From contig JAEYOR010000022.1 in the NCBI GenBank assembly GCA_023411615.1, forward strand, positions 1-64,000: a stretch of 64,000 bases of DNA, given 5' to 3'. The translations under genes were made by a program, and so were the position numbers. The notes beneath the pieces are model-generated. The model saw nothing but the letters and a program-made list of their open reading frames with translations. It was not told where the DNA came from and ran no database searches. Shown one piece after another: positions 1-8,938 of this stretch. This stretch comes from Actinomycetes bacterium. Lineage in GTDB: Bacteria > Actinomycetota > Actinomycetes > Actinomycetales > Demequinaceae. Each line of letters begins with the position of its first letter. Positions within the stretch are counted from its first letter, which is position 1.

Positions 1-29
1 GTATCGGTCATGCGTGGCACACCCGAGTA

Positions 30-1781
30 TCAGCGGTGACGACGCTCGGCGCGGTTGACAGCCGAAATGATCGCTTTGAGAGTGGCTGTCGTGATCGAGG
101 GATCGATGCCCACGCCCCACACAATGAGGTCATCGATCTGGCATTCGACGTACGACGCTGCCCGTGCGTCACCACCAGCCGTCATCGCATGCTCGGCGTA
201 GTCGAGCACCTCGACCTTGACTCCGCGGGTACCGAGAGCCGCCACGAAGGCGTCGACTGGACCGTTGCCTGAGCCCTCAATCGTCACGACGTCGCCGAGA
301 TCTGTGATGTCCGCCGCAAGAGTGTCGGGACCAGCGTCGGACGAGGATGTGCGTGTGCCCCGAAGAGTGAAGCGACCCCAATGGCGCGCCTCATCTGGTG
401 ACGGCAGGTACTCGTCGTGGAAGATCTCCCAAATCTTCTCTGCCGTCATCTCGGTGCCCGAGGCGTCGGCCTCGCGCTGAACGACCTGCGAGAACTCGAT
501 TTGAAGCCGACGTGGCAGGTCGAGCTGGTGCTCCGTCTTCAGCAGGTACGCGACGCCACCCTTGCCAGACTGGGAGTTGACACGGATGACGGCCTCGTAG
601 GTGCGGCCAACGTCGCGCGGATCAATTGGCAGGTACGGCACCCCCCACACGAGGTCGTCGATGCCAACGCCTTGAGCCGCCGCTTTCGCCTCCATGTGCT
701 CGAGGCCCTTCTTGATCGCGTCCTGATGCGAGCCAGAGAAGGCCGTGAACACGAGGTCGCCGCCCCACGGGTGGCGGGCGTGAACGTCGAGTTGGTTGCA
801 GTACTCGACGGTGCGGCGCACCTCATCGATGTCGCTGAAGTCAAGCTCAGGGTCAATCCCTTGGCTGAACAAGTTGATGCCGAGCGTGACGAGGTCCACG
901 TTCCCGGTGCGCTCGCCATTGCCGAAAAGGCAGCCCTCAATACGGTCAGCTCCGGCCATGTACCCCAGTTCCGCAGCGGCCACAGCAGTGCCGCGGTCAT
1001 TGTGGGGATGGAGGCTCAGCACCACACTGTCGCGGTAGGAAAGGTTCCTGCTCATCCATTCGATCGCATCGGCGTAGATATTTGGCGTTGCCATCTCAAC
1101 TGTGGCCGGCAGGTTGATGATGACCTTGCGATCAGGCGTGGGCTTCCATACCTCGAGCACCGCGTTGCATACGTCCACGGCATATTCGAGTTCGGTGCCC
1201 GTAAACGACTCGGGGCTGTACTCGTAGAACACCTGGGTCTCTGGGATGAGCTCCTCGAACTTCTGACAGAGCATCGCACCATGCGTCGCGATGTCGCGCA
1301 CTTCATCTTTGTCAGCGCGAAACACCACGTCTCGTTGCAGCACTGACGTGGAGTTGTAGAGGTGGACGATCGCATTCTTTGCGCCCCGCAACGCTTCGTA
1401 CGTCCGTTCAATGAGGTGCTCACGGGACTGCGTGAGCACTTGGATCGTCACATCCTCGGGGATGCGGTCCTCTTCGATCAGTTGGCGCACAAAGTCAAAG
1501 TCGGTCTGGCTCGCACTCGGAAAGCCGACCTCGATCTCTTTGAAGCCCATCCGCACGAGCAGATCGAACATGCGCATCTTCCGCTCGGCATTCATCGGCT
1601 CGATGAGCGCTTGGTTGCCATCGCGCAGATCGACGGCGCACCAGCGCGGCGCCTTTTCGATGCGCTTTGTGGGCCACGTGCGGTCAGGCAGGTCGACGGC
1701 AATCAGTTCGTGGAAAGGCCGGTATTTGTGGATCGGCATCGCCGATGCATTTTGCGTTCCGCCGGTGTAGTACTCGCTCAT
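30..1781 (-). CDS. leuA: 2-isopropylmalate synthase
   Basis: Condenses acetyl-CoA with 2-ketoisovalerate, the first committed step of leucine synthesis, in the cytoplasm. The 583-aa protein shows the HMGL-like TIM-barrel motif AVDLRDGNQAL near residue 50, the metal-binding HPHNDRG motif, and a C-terminal allosteric LeuA domain (ITDLGDVVTIEGSGNG); this is the long actinobacterial form. The frame is open to 1922, but I chose the ATG at 1781 because an AAGGA lies 8 nt upstream and the extra N-terminal stretch is not LeuA-like. An ATG at 1739 (MPIHKYRPF) is an alternative. The 118-nt leader carries a Leu-codon peptide and hairpins (separate entries), so regulation by leucine-tRNA supply is likely. 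It follows era on the same strand. Confidence 0.97.
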   Translation of the reverse strand: MSEYYTGGTQNASAMPIHKYRPFHELIAVDLPDRTWPTKRIEKAPRWCAVDLRDGNQALIEPMNAERKMRMFDLLVRMGFKEIEVGFPSASQTDFDFVRQLIEEDRIPEDVTIQVLTQSREHLIERTYEALRGAKNAIVHLYNSTSVLQRDVVFRADKDEVRDIATHGAMLCQKFEELIPETQVFYEYSPESFTGTELEYAVDVCNAVLEVWKPTPDRKVIINLPATVEMATPNIYADAIEWMSRNLSYRDSVVLSLHPHNDRGTAVAAAELGYMAGADRIEGCLFGNGERTGNVDLVTLGINLFSQGIDPELDFSDIDEVRRTVEYCNQLDVHARHPWGGDLVFTAFSGSHQDAIKKGLEHMEAKAAAQGVGIDDLVWGVPYLPIDPRDVGRTYEAVIRVNSQSGKGGVAYLLKTEHQLDLPRRLQIEFSQVVQREADASGTEMTAEKIWEIFHDEYLPSPDEARHWGRFTLRGTRTSSSDAGPDTLAADITDLGDVVTIEGSGNGPVDAFVAALGTRGVKVEVLDYAEHAMTAGGDARAASYVECQIDDLIVWGVGIDPSITTATLKAIISAVNRAERRHR

Positions 1782-1899
1782 GAGATCAATCCTTGTCGCT
1801 TTCGAGGTGGCTGTGGGCCGGCACACCAACCACCGCGACGAGGATCCGGCCTGATCAGGCCTCGTCGCGGCAGCGAAGGAGCAGCGAGCGTGCACGCAT
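1782..1899 (-). promoter_or_regulatory. leuA attenuator-like leader with nested hairpins
   Basis: Between the leader ATG and leuA lies a perfect 11-bp stem (CCGCGACGAGG at 1870-1860 with CCTCGTCGCGG at 1843-1833). Its 16-nt loop contains the leader stop codon. A second perfect palindrome, GGCCTGATCAGGCC (1860-1847), competes with the first stem. A third pairing, GGTGGTTG (1834-1827) with CAGCCACC (1813-1806), overlaps the 3' arm of the first stem by two bases. No U-run follows any stem, so a classical intrinsic terminator is not supported; control of RNA folding or translation initiation by ribosome stalling fits better. Mutual exclusion is inferred from the overlaps. Confidence 0.65.
1855..1899 (-). 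CDS. leuL: leuA leader peptide (14 aa, Leu-rich)
   Basis: A 14-codon ORF reads M-R-A-R-S-L-L-L-R-C-R-D-E-A and ends in TGA. Three consecutive Leu codons (CTG CTC CTT) sit in the middle. An AAGG lies 7 nt before the ATG; the overlapping TAAGGT with 6 nt to the ATG could instead be a -10 element of a leaderless transcript. The last codons form one arm of the 11-bp hairpin upstream of leuA. Leucine leader peptides upstream of leuA are known in actinobacteria (Streptomyces, Corynebacterium); calling this one is inference from the sequence alone. Confidence 0.75.
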   Translation of the reverse strand: MRARSLLLRCRDEA

Positions 1900-1940
1900 A
1901 ACGCCACCTTAGCGCACGTCAATCACGACGGTGCGAAACG

Positions 1941-2858
1941 CTAGAAGCCCAAGCGTCCGAGTTGCTTGGGATCGCGTTGCCAGTCCTTGGCGACCTTGAC
2001 GTGGAGATCGAGGAACACCTTGCGACCGAGCAGTCGCTCAATGTCCTTGCGCGCGGTGGCACCCACTTCCTTGAGGCGTGAGCCGCCCTTGCCGATGATG
2101 ATTCCCTTTTGGCTGTCGCGCTCCACAAACACATGAGCGCGGATCTCAAGCAGTGGCAGCCTCCCCGCAGGTGCTGGTTGGTCGGATTCCACGATCTCCT
2201 CGACAACAACGGCGAGGGAATGCGGGAGCTCATCGCGGACACCCTCCAAGGCAGCTTCGCGAACGAACTCCGCAATGCGCACGTCTTCGGGTTCGTCGGT
2301 CACCTCGCCGCTCGGATACAACGCCGGACCCTCGGGCAGGTGCGCGATGAGAACGTCGAGCAGGATGTCGAGCTGGATGTCCTTGACCGAGGACACCGGG
2401 ACGATGTCCGCCCACTCCCCCAATTCGGACACCGCGAGCAAGTGGTCCGCCACGCGTTCACGGGGTACCTTGTCCACCTTGGTGACAATCGCGACAACTG
2501 GCGCCCGTGCCTCAGAGAGCTCTCGCGCAATCCACTGGTCTCCCGGGCCCACCTTCTCGTCGGCAGGCAGACAGAAGCCAATGACGTCCACCTCCGCGAA
2601 GGTCTCTCGCACCAGGTCGTTGAGCCGCTCGCCGAGCAGAGTCCGCGGCCTGTGCAGACCAGGCGTGTCAACGACGACAAGCTGAGCATCGTCGCGATTG
2701 ACGATCCCTCGAATCGCGCGCCGCGTTGTCTGGGGCCGCGAGGACATGATCGCGACCTTCTCCCCCACGATCGCGTTCATCAGCGTTGACTTGCCCGCAT
2801 TGGGCCGGCCGACAAAGCAGGCGAAGCCTGACCGGTGCCCTGGTGGCGCACTACTCAT
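1941..2858 (-). CDS. era: GTPase Era, 16S rRNA/30S assembly factor
   Basis: Ras-like GTPase that binds the 3' end of 16S rRNA during small-subunit maturation. From the ATG at 2858 (305 aa) the GTPase domain comes first, with G1 GRPNAGKS, G3 DTPGLH and G4 TKVD. A C-terminal KH domain carries GIIIGKGGSRLKEVG. The ATG overlaps the end of the upstream CorC-like gene by 8 nt (ATGAGTAG), which indicates translational coupling. The frame extends upstream to 2933 inside that gene, but the added residues are low-complexity and not Era-like. It is the last gene of the hrcA-to-era run. Confidence 0.97.
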   Translation of the reverse strand: MSSAPPGHRSGFACFVGRPNAGKSTLMNAIVGEKVAIMSSRPQTTRRAIRGIVNRDDAQLVVVDTPGLHRPRTLLGERLNDLVRETFAEVDVIGFCLPADEKVGPGDQWIARELSEARAPVVAIVTKVDKVPRERVADHLLAVSELGEWADIVPVSSVKDIQLDILLDVLIAHLPEGPALYPSGEVTDEPEDVRIAEFVREAALEGVRDELPHSLAVVVEEIVESDQPAPAGRLPLLEIRAHVFVERDSQKGIIIGKGGSRLKEVGATARKDIERLLGRKVFLDLHVKVAKDWQRDPKQLGRLGF

Positions 2859-4155
2859 TGTCCGACCCCTTGCGACCACGTCGTTTTGACTCGTGCCCGT
2901 CGTCGTCCGATGTCTCGACCTGCTCTTGCTCAACGAGCAGCCACGTGAGGCGACGACGGCGACCTTCCGCCCTCTCGGCGGTGAGGATCAGTCCATGGGC
3001 CGACGCTGACGATCCGGGAAGCGGCACCTTGCCCAAGGCTTTGGCAAGGACTCCGGCGGCCGTGTCCACATCGTCGTCCTCGATCGTGATGTCAAACAAG
3101 TCACCGAGGTCCCCGAGAGCGAGGCGCGCTGGCACCCGGAAACGGCCATCGCCGAGATCCTCTACTTGCGGCTCCGCACGGTCATGCTCATCGGTGAGCT
3201 CACCGACAATCTCTTCAAGGACGTCCTCGATTGTCACGAGACCTGCAACGCCTCCGTACTCGTCGATGACGATCGCCATATGGAAGGCGTCGGACTGCAT
3301 GCGGCGCAAGAGGTCATCGGCGGGCACCGATTCCGGCAAGAAGACGGGCTCACGCATCACCTCGTCAACTGTCGCTTCCGTCCCGCCCGAGTTCGCCCAC
3401 GTCACCCTCACGACGTCTTTCAGATACGCAATACCGAGCACATCGTCGGTGCTGTCACCAATGACGGGCACGCGCGAGAAGCCGGATCGCATGAACAGCA
3501 CCATCGCCTTGCTCAATGGGGTGCCCGACGCGATCGTCACCATGTCGGTACGTGGCACCATGACCTCGCGGGTGAGGGTGTCGCCGAGGTTGACGACTCC
3601 GCGTAGCAATTCAGCGTCTTCGTCCTCAAGAGCGTCTTGGGCCCGCTCGACGAGGTCTTCCGCTTCAGAGAGTTCCGGCTTGTTGAGGACGGGGACGATG
3701 AACCGAACGGGAGTCGACACCGCGATGAGCGTGGCAGCCACCGGCGCGAGCACGCGCACTGTCGATTCCGGGTGCGTACGTGCCAACTGACGCGGCAGGG
3801 CCCGCACAATAAGAAGCGAGTACGCCATCGCCAGTGCCATCGTGACAAGTGCCACCGCCCACACGGGCCACGACAACTCGTGCCCCCACGTCCACGCGAG
3901 AATGCTCCAGCTCACGAGGGCGACGGCCTCGAGCGAGGCGTAGACAACCGACGCCGCATTATCGGTCTCGTCGGTGTCGCGTGCGAGCCGTGCGGCACGC
4001 GTCGGCTTTCCATCAGGGCGGACGGCTTCGGCCATCGCGCGCTCGCGCACGTGAGGCAATTGCTCAAATGCGGCAACAATCGCGTGCATGATGGCCGCGC
4101 CACTGAGGCTCGCAAGCCCGATCGACACGAGCAGCGCAATAGCGTTGGCGTTCAC
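2851..4155 (-). CDS. CNNM/CorC-HlyC family membrane protein with CBS pair
   Basis: Membrane protein of the HlyC/CorC (UPF0053) family, implicated in Mg2+/Co2+ handling; the transported substrate here is unknown. The N-terminal about 170 residues hold four hydrophobic segments (DUF21/CNNM-like). A CBS-domain pair follows (LGDTLTREVMVPRTDM and the segment with YLKDVVRVTW, then MAIVIDEYGGVAGLVTIEDVLEEIVGEL). The C-terminal CorC_HlyC domain contains DGRFRVPARL. The start is GTG, 10 nt after the ybeY stop, without a strong ribosome-binding site. It lies between ybeY and era, a typical actinobacterial arrangement. Confidence 0.93.
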   Translation of the reverse strand: MNANAIALLVSIGLASLSGAAIMHAIVAAFEQLPHVRERAMAEAVRPDGKPTRAARLARDTDETDNAASVVYASLEAVALVSWSILAWTWGHELSWPVWAVALVTMALAMAYSLLIVRALPRQLARTHPESTVRVLAPVAATLIAVSTPVRFIVPVLNKPELSEAEDLVERAQDALEDEDAELLRGVVNLGDTLTREVMVPRTDMVTIASGTPLSKAMVLFMRSGFSRVPVIGDSTDDVLGIAYLKDVVRVTWANSGGTEATVDEVMREPVFLPESVPADDLLRRMQSDAFHMAIVIDEYGGVAGLVTIEDVLEEIVGELTDEHDRAEPQVEDLGDGRFRVPARLALGDLGDLFDITIEDDDVDTAAGVLAKALGKVPLPGSSASAHGLILTAERAEGRRRRLTWLLVEQEQVETSDDDGHESKRRGRKGSDNE

Positions 4156-4165
4156 TCAGTCACCA

Positions 4166-4621
4166 CTACGACGCGCGGGTAGCGAGAAAGGTGAGGAGGA
4201 GTTGGCGTTGCAGCGCGAACATCTCCTTCTCCTCTTCCGGCTCCGCGTGATCGAATCCGAGCAAATGCAAAATGCCATGAGTGGTGAGGAGGAGCATCTC
4301 CTCTTCGGCTGAATGCCCCGCAACCTTCGCTTGCCGCTCAGCGACAGTGGGACACACCACGATGTCCCCAAGTAGACCAGCGGGGGTGGGCCGCTCCGGA
4401 GTGCCGGGTCGCAGTTCGTCCATCGGAAAGCTCAACACGTCGGTGGGACCTGGCTCATCCATCCACTTGACGTGAAGCTCCTCCATCGCCGCCTCGTCAA
4501 CAAAGAGAATGGCGAGTTCGGCGTCGGGCGCCACGTGCATCTTGTCGAGGACGAAGGCGCCGAGCTGAGCGAACTCTGCCTCGTCGATGACCGCGTCGGT
4601 CTCGTTATTGACCTCAATCAT
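4166..4621 (-). CDS. ybeY: Endoribonuclease YbeY (16S rRNA maturation)
   Basis: Single-strand-specific metalloendoribonuclease used in 16S rRNA 3'-end maturation and ribosome quality control. The 151-aa protein has the zinc-binding signature HGILHLLGFDH (H-x3-H-x5-H) in its C-terminal third and the family stretch PTDVLSFPMDE. The ATG overlaps the phoH stop (ATGA, 4618-4621), so the two are coupled. Length and motif are normal for the family. Confidence 0.97.
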   Translation of the reverse strand: MIEVNNETDAVIDEAEFAQLGAFVLDKMHVAPDAELAILFVDEAAMEELHVKWMDEPGPTDVLSFPMDELRPGTPERPTPAGLLGDIVVCPTVAERQAKVAGHSAEEEMLLLTTHGILHLLGFDHAEPEEEKEMFALQRQLLLTFLATRAS

Positions 4622-5679
4622 GTGTGGTCCTCTCGGCCGGACGGCTTGGTGAATCGGCGCTGTTGCCCGTCATGGCGAGGGCGGGCCCGCGCGGATTCAT
4701 CCTTGGCGTAGGCGACGATGATGTCGCTCACGAGGCGGTGACGCACCACGTCATGTGCTCCCAACTCACAGAACCCGATGTCGTCAACGCCATGGAGGAT
4801 GTCCCGGGCCGCCCGGAGGCCGGAATCGGTGCCGCCGGGAAGGTCCACCTGGGTGATGTCGCCGGTCACTACCATCGTGGAGCCAAAGCCCAGACGGGTG
4901 AGGAACATCTTCATCTGCTCACGCGTGGTGTTCTGCGCCTCGTCCAAGATGATGAACGCGTCGTTGAGGGTGCGGCCACGCATATAGGCAAGCGGCGCCA
5001 CCTCGATGGTGCCTGCCTCAATCAACCGTGGGATCGACTCGGGATCGACCATGTCGTGAAGGGCGTCGTACAAGGGCCGCAGATACGGGTCGATCTTCTC
5101 GCTCAGCGTGCCCGGCAAGAAGCCGAGCCGCTCACCCGCCTCAACTGCGGGCCGGGTGAGGATGATGCGGCTCACCCGCTTGCTTTGAAGTGCGGCAACT
5201 GCCTGCGCCATCGCGAGATACGTCTTGCCCGTGCCGGCAGGGCCGATGCCAAAGGTGATGGTGTGGCGCTCAATCGCCGCCACATACTCAGCCTGGCCCT
5301 CCGTCTTGGGACGAATCGTGCGGCCTCGCGAACTGAGGATCGAGCGGGCAAGGACCGCAGCAGGTCGGTTGTCTGACGTCGATTCGTCCGACGCTGCACC
5401 CACCGCCTCGCGTGCGTCACGGAGCATTCGGGTTGCCTCGCGAGCGACCTCGGGAGTGAGGCTCACACCCGCAGCGAGCATTGAGCGAAGCTCCTCGATC
5501 GCTGCCGCACACGCCGAGACCTCCGCATCGTCACCTGTGAGCGAGATGTGGTTGCCGCGCACGAGCACGTCCACGCGGGGAAACGCTCGCTCCACTTCCT
5601 TGATGACGGAATCGGCCGTGCCTAAGAGGTCCGGCATCTCGGTCGCGTCCTCCACAATGACCACTCGGGACGCACTCAC
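4618..5679 (-). CDS. phoH: PhoH-like ATPase
   Basis: Cytoplasmic P-loop ATPase of the PhoH family, commonly paired with ybeY and thought to act in RNA metabolism. Walker A is GPAGTGKTYLA, followed by the family stretch RPAVEAGERLGFLPG, and the Walker B region contains FIILDEAQN. I favour the GTG at 5679 (353 aa): GGAG lies 5 nt upstream and the GTG overlaps the HIT stop as GTGA. An in-frame ATG at 5691 would add four residues but has no good ribosome-binding site. Confidence 0.94.
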   Translation of the reverse strand: MSASRVVIVEDATEMPDLLGTADSVIKEVERAFPRVDVLVRGNHISLTGDDAEVSACAAAIEELRSMLAAGVSLTPEVAREATRMLRDAREAVGAASDESTSDNRPAAVLARSILSSRGRTIRPKTEGQAEYVAAIERHTITFGIGPAGTGKTYLAMAQAVAALQSKRVSRIILTRPAVEAGERLGFLPGTLSEKIDPYLRPLYDALHDMVDPESIPRLIEAGTIEVAPLAYMRGRTLNDAFIILDEAQNTTREQMKMFLTRLGFGSTMVVTGDITQVDLPGGTDSGLRAARDILHGVDDIGFCELGAHDVVRHRLVSDIIVAYAKDESARARPRHDGQQRRFTKPSGREDHT

Positions 5680-6014
5680 ACGTTCTCCCATTCCAGCGAC
5701 TTGCCACCGAGCACGTGTCCGTGCACATGAAACACGCTCTGGCCCGCGTTCTCGCCCGTGTTGAAGACCAAGCGATAGGTGCCATCAGACTCCGCATCGG
5801 CCACCTGTTGTGCGAGTGCCACCATCTCTGCGAGAACTGCGGGGATCTGCGCGGCCGCCTCGGTCACGTTCGCAACGTGGATGCGCGGCACCACGAGCAC
5901 ATGAAGCGGGGCCTTGGGTGCAATGTCCCGAAAGGCGATGACGTTCGCGGACTCGGCGACAAGCGTCGCAGGGATATCACCGGCAACGATCGTGCAAAAT
6001 AGGCAATCGCTCAT
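5676..6014 (-). CDS. HIT family hydrolase
   Basis: Histidine-triad nucleotide-binding protein (HinT-like), which hydrolyses purine nucleoside phosphoramidates or adenylates. The 112-aa product begins MSDCLFCTIVAGDIP and carries the histidine triad HVHGH close to the C-terminus. The ATG at 6014 overlaps the rsmE stop (ATGA). The frame extends ten codons further into rsmE, but CxxC followed by the conserved I-V-A-G-D-I-P is where the family normally begins. Confidence 0.95.
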   Translation of the reverse strand: MSDCLFCTIVAGDIPATLVAESANVIAFRDIAPKAPLHVLVVPRIHVANVTEAAAQIPAVLAEMVALAQQVADAESDGTYRLVFNTGENAGQSVFHVHGHVLGGKSLEWENV

Positions 6015-6784
6015 GTGCCTAGCGTAGGACGCGCCTTCGCCCACGTGCCGCGCGCCACCGCGAGCGCCGCGATTGCCGCCGGTCCAGCGCTCGACGCGCG
6101 CAACACGTGAGGGCCGAGCAGCACCGCGTCAGCGCCTGCGGCAACAAACCGCTCCACCTCGGCGTCGGAGATGCCCCCTTCAGGGCCCACGATCAACCAC
6201 ACGGGCTGATGTGGGTCCTCCCACGTCAGCGACGCGAGTGGGGTTGCCGCAACCTCGTGGAGCACGAGCACACGCTCCCCGCGCGAGACCGCGTCACGGA
6301 TTGCGCCGTCGAGTTCTTTGCTCACGCACAGATCGTCAACTTGAGGAATGCGCGCGCGGCGGCTCTGCTTGGTCGCTGCGGTCGCGAGCGACAGCCACTG
6401 CGCCCGCCCCTTCGCCGCTTTGGGCCCTTTCCATTGCACGATGGACCTATCCGCGGCCCACGGAATGATGCGCGTGACGCCAAGCTCGGTGGCGGACTCA
6501 ACGGCCTGCTCATCGCGTCCCCCTTTTGCGAGGGCTTGGACAAGGGTGATGAGTGGGTCATCGTCGCGCGTGGACTCATCGACTCGGATATCGAGTTCGC
6601 CGTCTCGCACGGCGACGATCGGCCCGCTCACACGCCGTCCGGAGCCGTCCACAAGATCGAGACGCTCCCCTTCACGACGCCGCTGGACCGTTGCCGCATG
6701 GCGAGCCTCAGCGCCACTCAGGGTGACAATGTCGCCCACAATGGCGTCGGCCGCAGCGGGGCAGATGAAGACGGGAGCGCTCAT
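6011..6784 (-). CDS. rsmE: 16S rRNA m3U1498 methyltransferase
   Basis: SPOUT-class SAM-dependent enzyme that methylates N3 of U1498 in 16S rRNA. The 257-aa protein has an N-terminal PUA-like region (SGAEARHAATVQRRREGE) and the C-terminal knot motifs LIVGPEGGISDAEV and LGPHVLRASSAGPAAIAAL, which build the SAM site. It starts with ATG 12 nt downstream of dnaJ and overlaps the HIT gene. The dnaJ-rsmE-HIT order is widespread in actinobacteria. Confidence 0.96.
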   Translation of the reverse strand: MSAPVFICPAAADAIVGDIVTLSGAEARHAATVQRRREGERLDLVDGSGRRVSGPIVAVRDGELDIRVDESTRDDDPLITLVQALAKGGRDEQAVESATELGVTRIIPWAADRSIVQWKGPKAAKGRAQWLSLATAATKQSRRARIPQVDDLCVSKELDGAIRDAVSRGERVLVLHEVAATPLASLTWEDPHQPVWLIVGPEGGISDAEVERFVAAGADAVLLGPHVLRASSAGPAAIAALAVARGTWAKARPTLGT

Positions 6785-6796
6785 AACGCCCGTTGC

Positions 6797-7921
6797 CTAT
6801 CCGCGACCCATGAAAGCATCACGCAAGCGGGCAAAGACGCCGCCACCCAGGGGCGCGAGCCGCGCTTCTGGGCGCTCTTCGCCGCGCAACTCGGCAAGCT
6901 GACGCAAGAGTTCAGCCTGTTCGTCAGTGAGGTCCGTGGGGGTCTGGATGTCGAGATGGACGTAGAGATTGCCGCGGCCTTGGCGTTGGAGTCGTCCCAC
7001 ACCGAGGCCCTTGAGGGTGATCGTCGATCCGGCATGCGTGCCCGGCCGCACATCGACGTCTTGAAGCCCGTCAAAGGTCTCGACTTGAGCGACGGTCCCG
7101 AGCGCCGCGGCGGTCATCGGCAGTTCGATCGTGCAGTGGAGATCGTCCCCGCGGCGCTCAAAGCTCTTGTGCGGCTTCTCGCGGATCTCGATATACAGGT
7201 CACCGCGCGGGCCGCCGCCTGGGCCGGCATCGCCCGCGCCAGCCATCCGGATGCGCGTACCAGACTCCACCCCCGCAGGAATATCGACGTCGATTGCGCG
7301 GCGCTCACGGGTGCGACCTTGTCCGGAACACTCGGTGCAGGGCGTCTCGATGATCGACCCGTATCCACCGCACCGAGGACACGGTGAGGTTGTCATGATC
7401 TGGCCAAGCAGCGACCGTGCCACACGCTGAACAACTCCGGCGCCGTTGCACTGGCTGCACGTGGTGGGCTGAGTGCCCGGCGCGCAGCATGAGCCAGAAC
7501 ATGCCGTGCACACCTCCGCAATGTCGACAGGAACTTCCTTGTGGACTCCAAAGACCGCGTCTTCGAGCGTCACGTCGACTTCAACCAACGTGTCGCCGCC
7601 TCTTTGAGTACGCGACGTGGGGCCACGGCGCGGTGAGGAGCCCGTCGCGGCGCCAAAGAATGTCTCAAAGATGTCGTCGAAGCCAAAGCCGCCGCCCATG
7701 CCGCCACCGGAGGATCGCGGGTCGACGCCGCGGTCATAGGAGGCCCGCTTGTCGGCATTACCCAGGACTTCATAGGCCGCCGCCACATCCTTGAAGCGAT
7801 CCTCCGCCTCGGGCCCTGCCACATCGGGATGCAGCTCCCGCGCAAGCTTGCGATAAGCCTTCTTGATCTCGGCCTCGCTCGCATCGCGGCTCACACCCAA
7901 CACGGCGTAGTAATCCTTCAC
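6797..7921 (-). CDS. dnaJ: Chaperone DnaJ (Hsp40)
   Basis: Co-chaperone that stimulates DnaK ATPase activity and presents unfolded substrates. The 374-aa protein has an N-terminal J domain with the HPD motif (ELHPDV), a Gly/Phe-rich segment (GGGMGGGFGFDD), a zinc-finger region with four Cys pairs, and the C-terminal substrate-binding domain. In the first zinc motif the usual last Gly is Cys (CTACSGSC instead of CxxCxGxG). The GTG start overlaps the hrcA stop (GTGA). Location directly after hrcA marks it as the DnaJ2 type, under HrcA/CIRCE control. Confidence 0.97.
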   Translation of the reverse strand: MKDYYAVLGVSRDASEAEIKKAYRKLARELHPDVAGPEAEDRFKDVAAAYEVLGNADKRASYDRGVDPRSSGGGMGGGFGFDDIFETFFGAATGSSPRRGPTSRTQRGGDTLVEVDVTLEDAVFGVHKEVPVDIAEVCTACSGSCCAPGTQPTTCSQCNGAGVVQRVARSLLGQIMTTSPCPRCGGYGSIIETPCTECSGQGRTRERRAIDVDIPAGVESGTRIRMAGAGDAGPGGGPRGDLYIEIREKPHKSFERRGDDLHCTIELPMTAAALGTVAQVETFDGLQDVDVRPGTHAGSTITLKGLGVGRLQRQGRGNLYVHLDIQTPTDLTDEQAELLRQLAELRGEERPEARLAPLGGGVFARLRDAFMGRG

Positions 7922-8925
7922 GTTTCCACCACTTTCGACAGGTAGCGCGCCACGGCGCGAACCGCAGCCATCGTTCCTGGATAGTCCATTCGCGTGGGGC
8001 CAAGGGCCCCGAGCAGAGCCGGCTGAGCAACTGAGCCATAACCTGCAGCGACAATCGACGTGCCAGCGAGCGCCTCATGGCCGGTCTCGGAGCCGATGCG
8101 TACCGCGACTGGTCCTTCCGCAGCCATCTCATGCAACAGCCGCAAGAGCACCACTTGTTCCTCAAGCGCATCGAGCACGGACGCGACAGCGTCGGCGTTG
8201 AGGTCGGTGCTGGCGCGCGTGAGATTGCCCGTACCGGCGAACACCACCCGCTCGACAGTGCCGCCGCGCGCGGCCCCGACAACCGCGTCGGCGAGATCCT
8301 TCACCCAATCGCTCTGGGAATGGCGCTGCGACCACTCGCCCAGTTCACGCTCGAGAGGCGCAGGGGTGTGCCCTGTTGCCACGTCATTGATCTCCCGCGC
8401 GATGTGCTCGAACTCGTCATCGCTGAGCGATTCGGGCACGGCGACTGTCGCCTGCTCCACCCGAGCGTCGGCACTGACGACCACGGCAAGCGCCCGCCCT
8501 CGTGTCATCCTGACGAGTTCGACGCGCCGCACCGCACTCTCGCGCAAGGAGGGGTACTGCACGACGGCGACTTGGCGGGTGAGCTGGCTGAGGAGGCGGA
8601 CCGACCGCTCGACCACGTCGTTCAGATCGACAGCATCGGACAAGAACGTCGATATCGCGCGTTTGTGACTGTCGTGCAAGGCGGCGGAGGCGAGCATATC
8701 GACGAAGTACCGGTAACCCTTGTCGGTTGGAATACGCCCCGCCGAGGTGTGCGGCTGCGCGATGAGACCTTCCTCCTCAAGCGCCGCCATGTCATTGCGG
8801 ATGGTCGCCGGCGAAACGCCGAGGTTGTAGTTCTGCGAGAGCGCCTTCGATCCGATCGGCTCATGCGTCGAGACGTAGCCCTCGACGATTGCTCGCAGAA
8901 TCGCCTCCTTCCGGTCCTCGCTCAC
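7918..8925 (-). CDS. hrcA: Heat-inducible transcription repressor HrcA
   Basis: Repressor that binds CIRCE and turns off chaperone genes until heat shock. The 335-aa protein has an N-terminal winged helix (SPATIRNDMAALEEEGLI, then SAGRIPTDKGYRYFVD) and the HrcA C-terminal dimerisation region. It starts with GTG; GGGAGG lies about 6 nt upstream. A CIRCE element ends 13 nt before the start codon, so hrcA and the downstream operon are autoregulated. Confidence 0.97.
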   Translation of the reverse strand: MSEDRKEAILRAIVEGYVSTHEPIGSKALSQNYNLGVSPATIRNDMAALEEEGLIAQPHTSAGRIPTDKGYRYFVDMLASAALHDSHKRAISTFLSDAVDLNDVVERSVRLLSQLTRQVAVVQYPSLRESAVRRVELVRMTRGRALAVVVSADARVEQATVAVPESLSDDEFEHIAREINDVATGHTPAPLERELGEWSQRHSQSDWVKDLADAVVGAARGGTVERVVFAGTGNLTRASTDLNADAVASVLDALEEQVVLLRLLHEMAAEGPVAVRIGSETGHEALAGTSIVAAGYGSVAQPALLGALGPTRMDYPGTMAAVRAVARYLSKVVET

Positions 8926-8938
8926 TCCTCACCTCCCT

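Noticed and set aside
1833..1870. Intrinsic terminator in the leuA leader
   Set aside because: The stem is strong but no run of T follows it, so I call it a regulatory hairpin and not a terminator.
6107..7387. 426-codon plus-strand open frame opposite rsmE and dnaJ
   Set aside because: It spans two well-defined minus-strand genes and has no recognisable domain.
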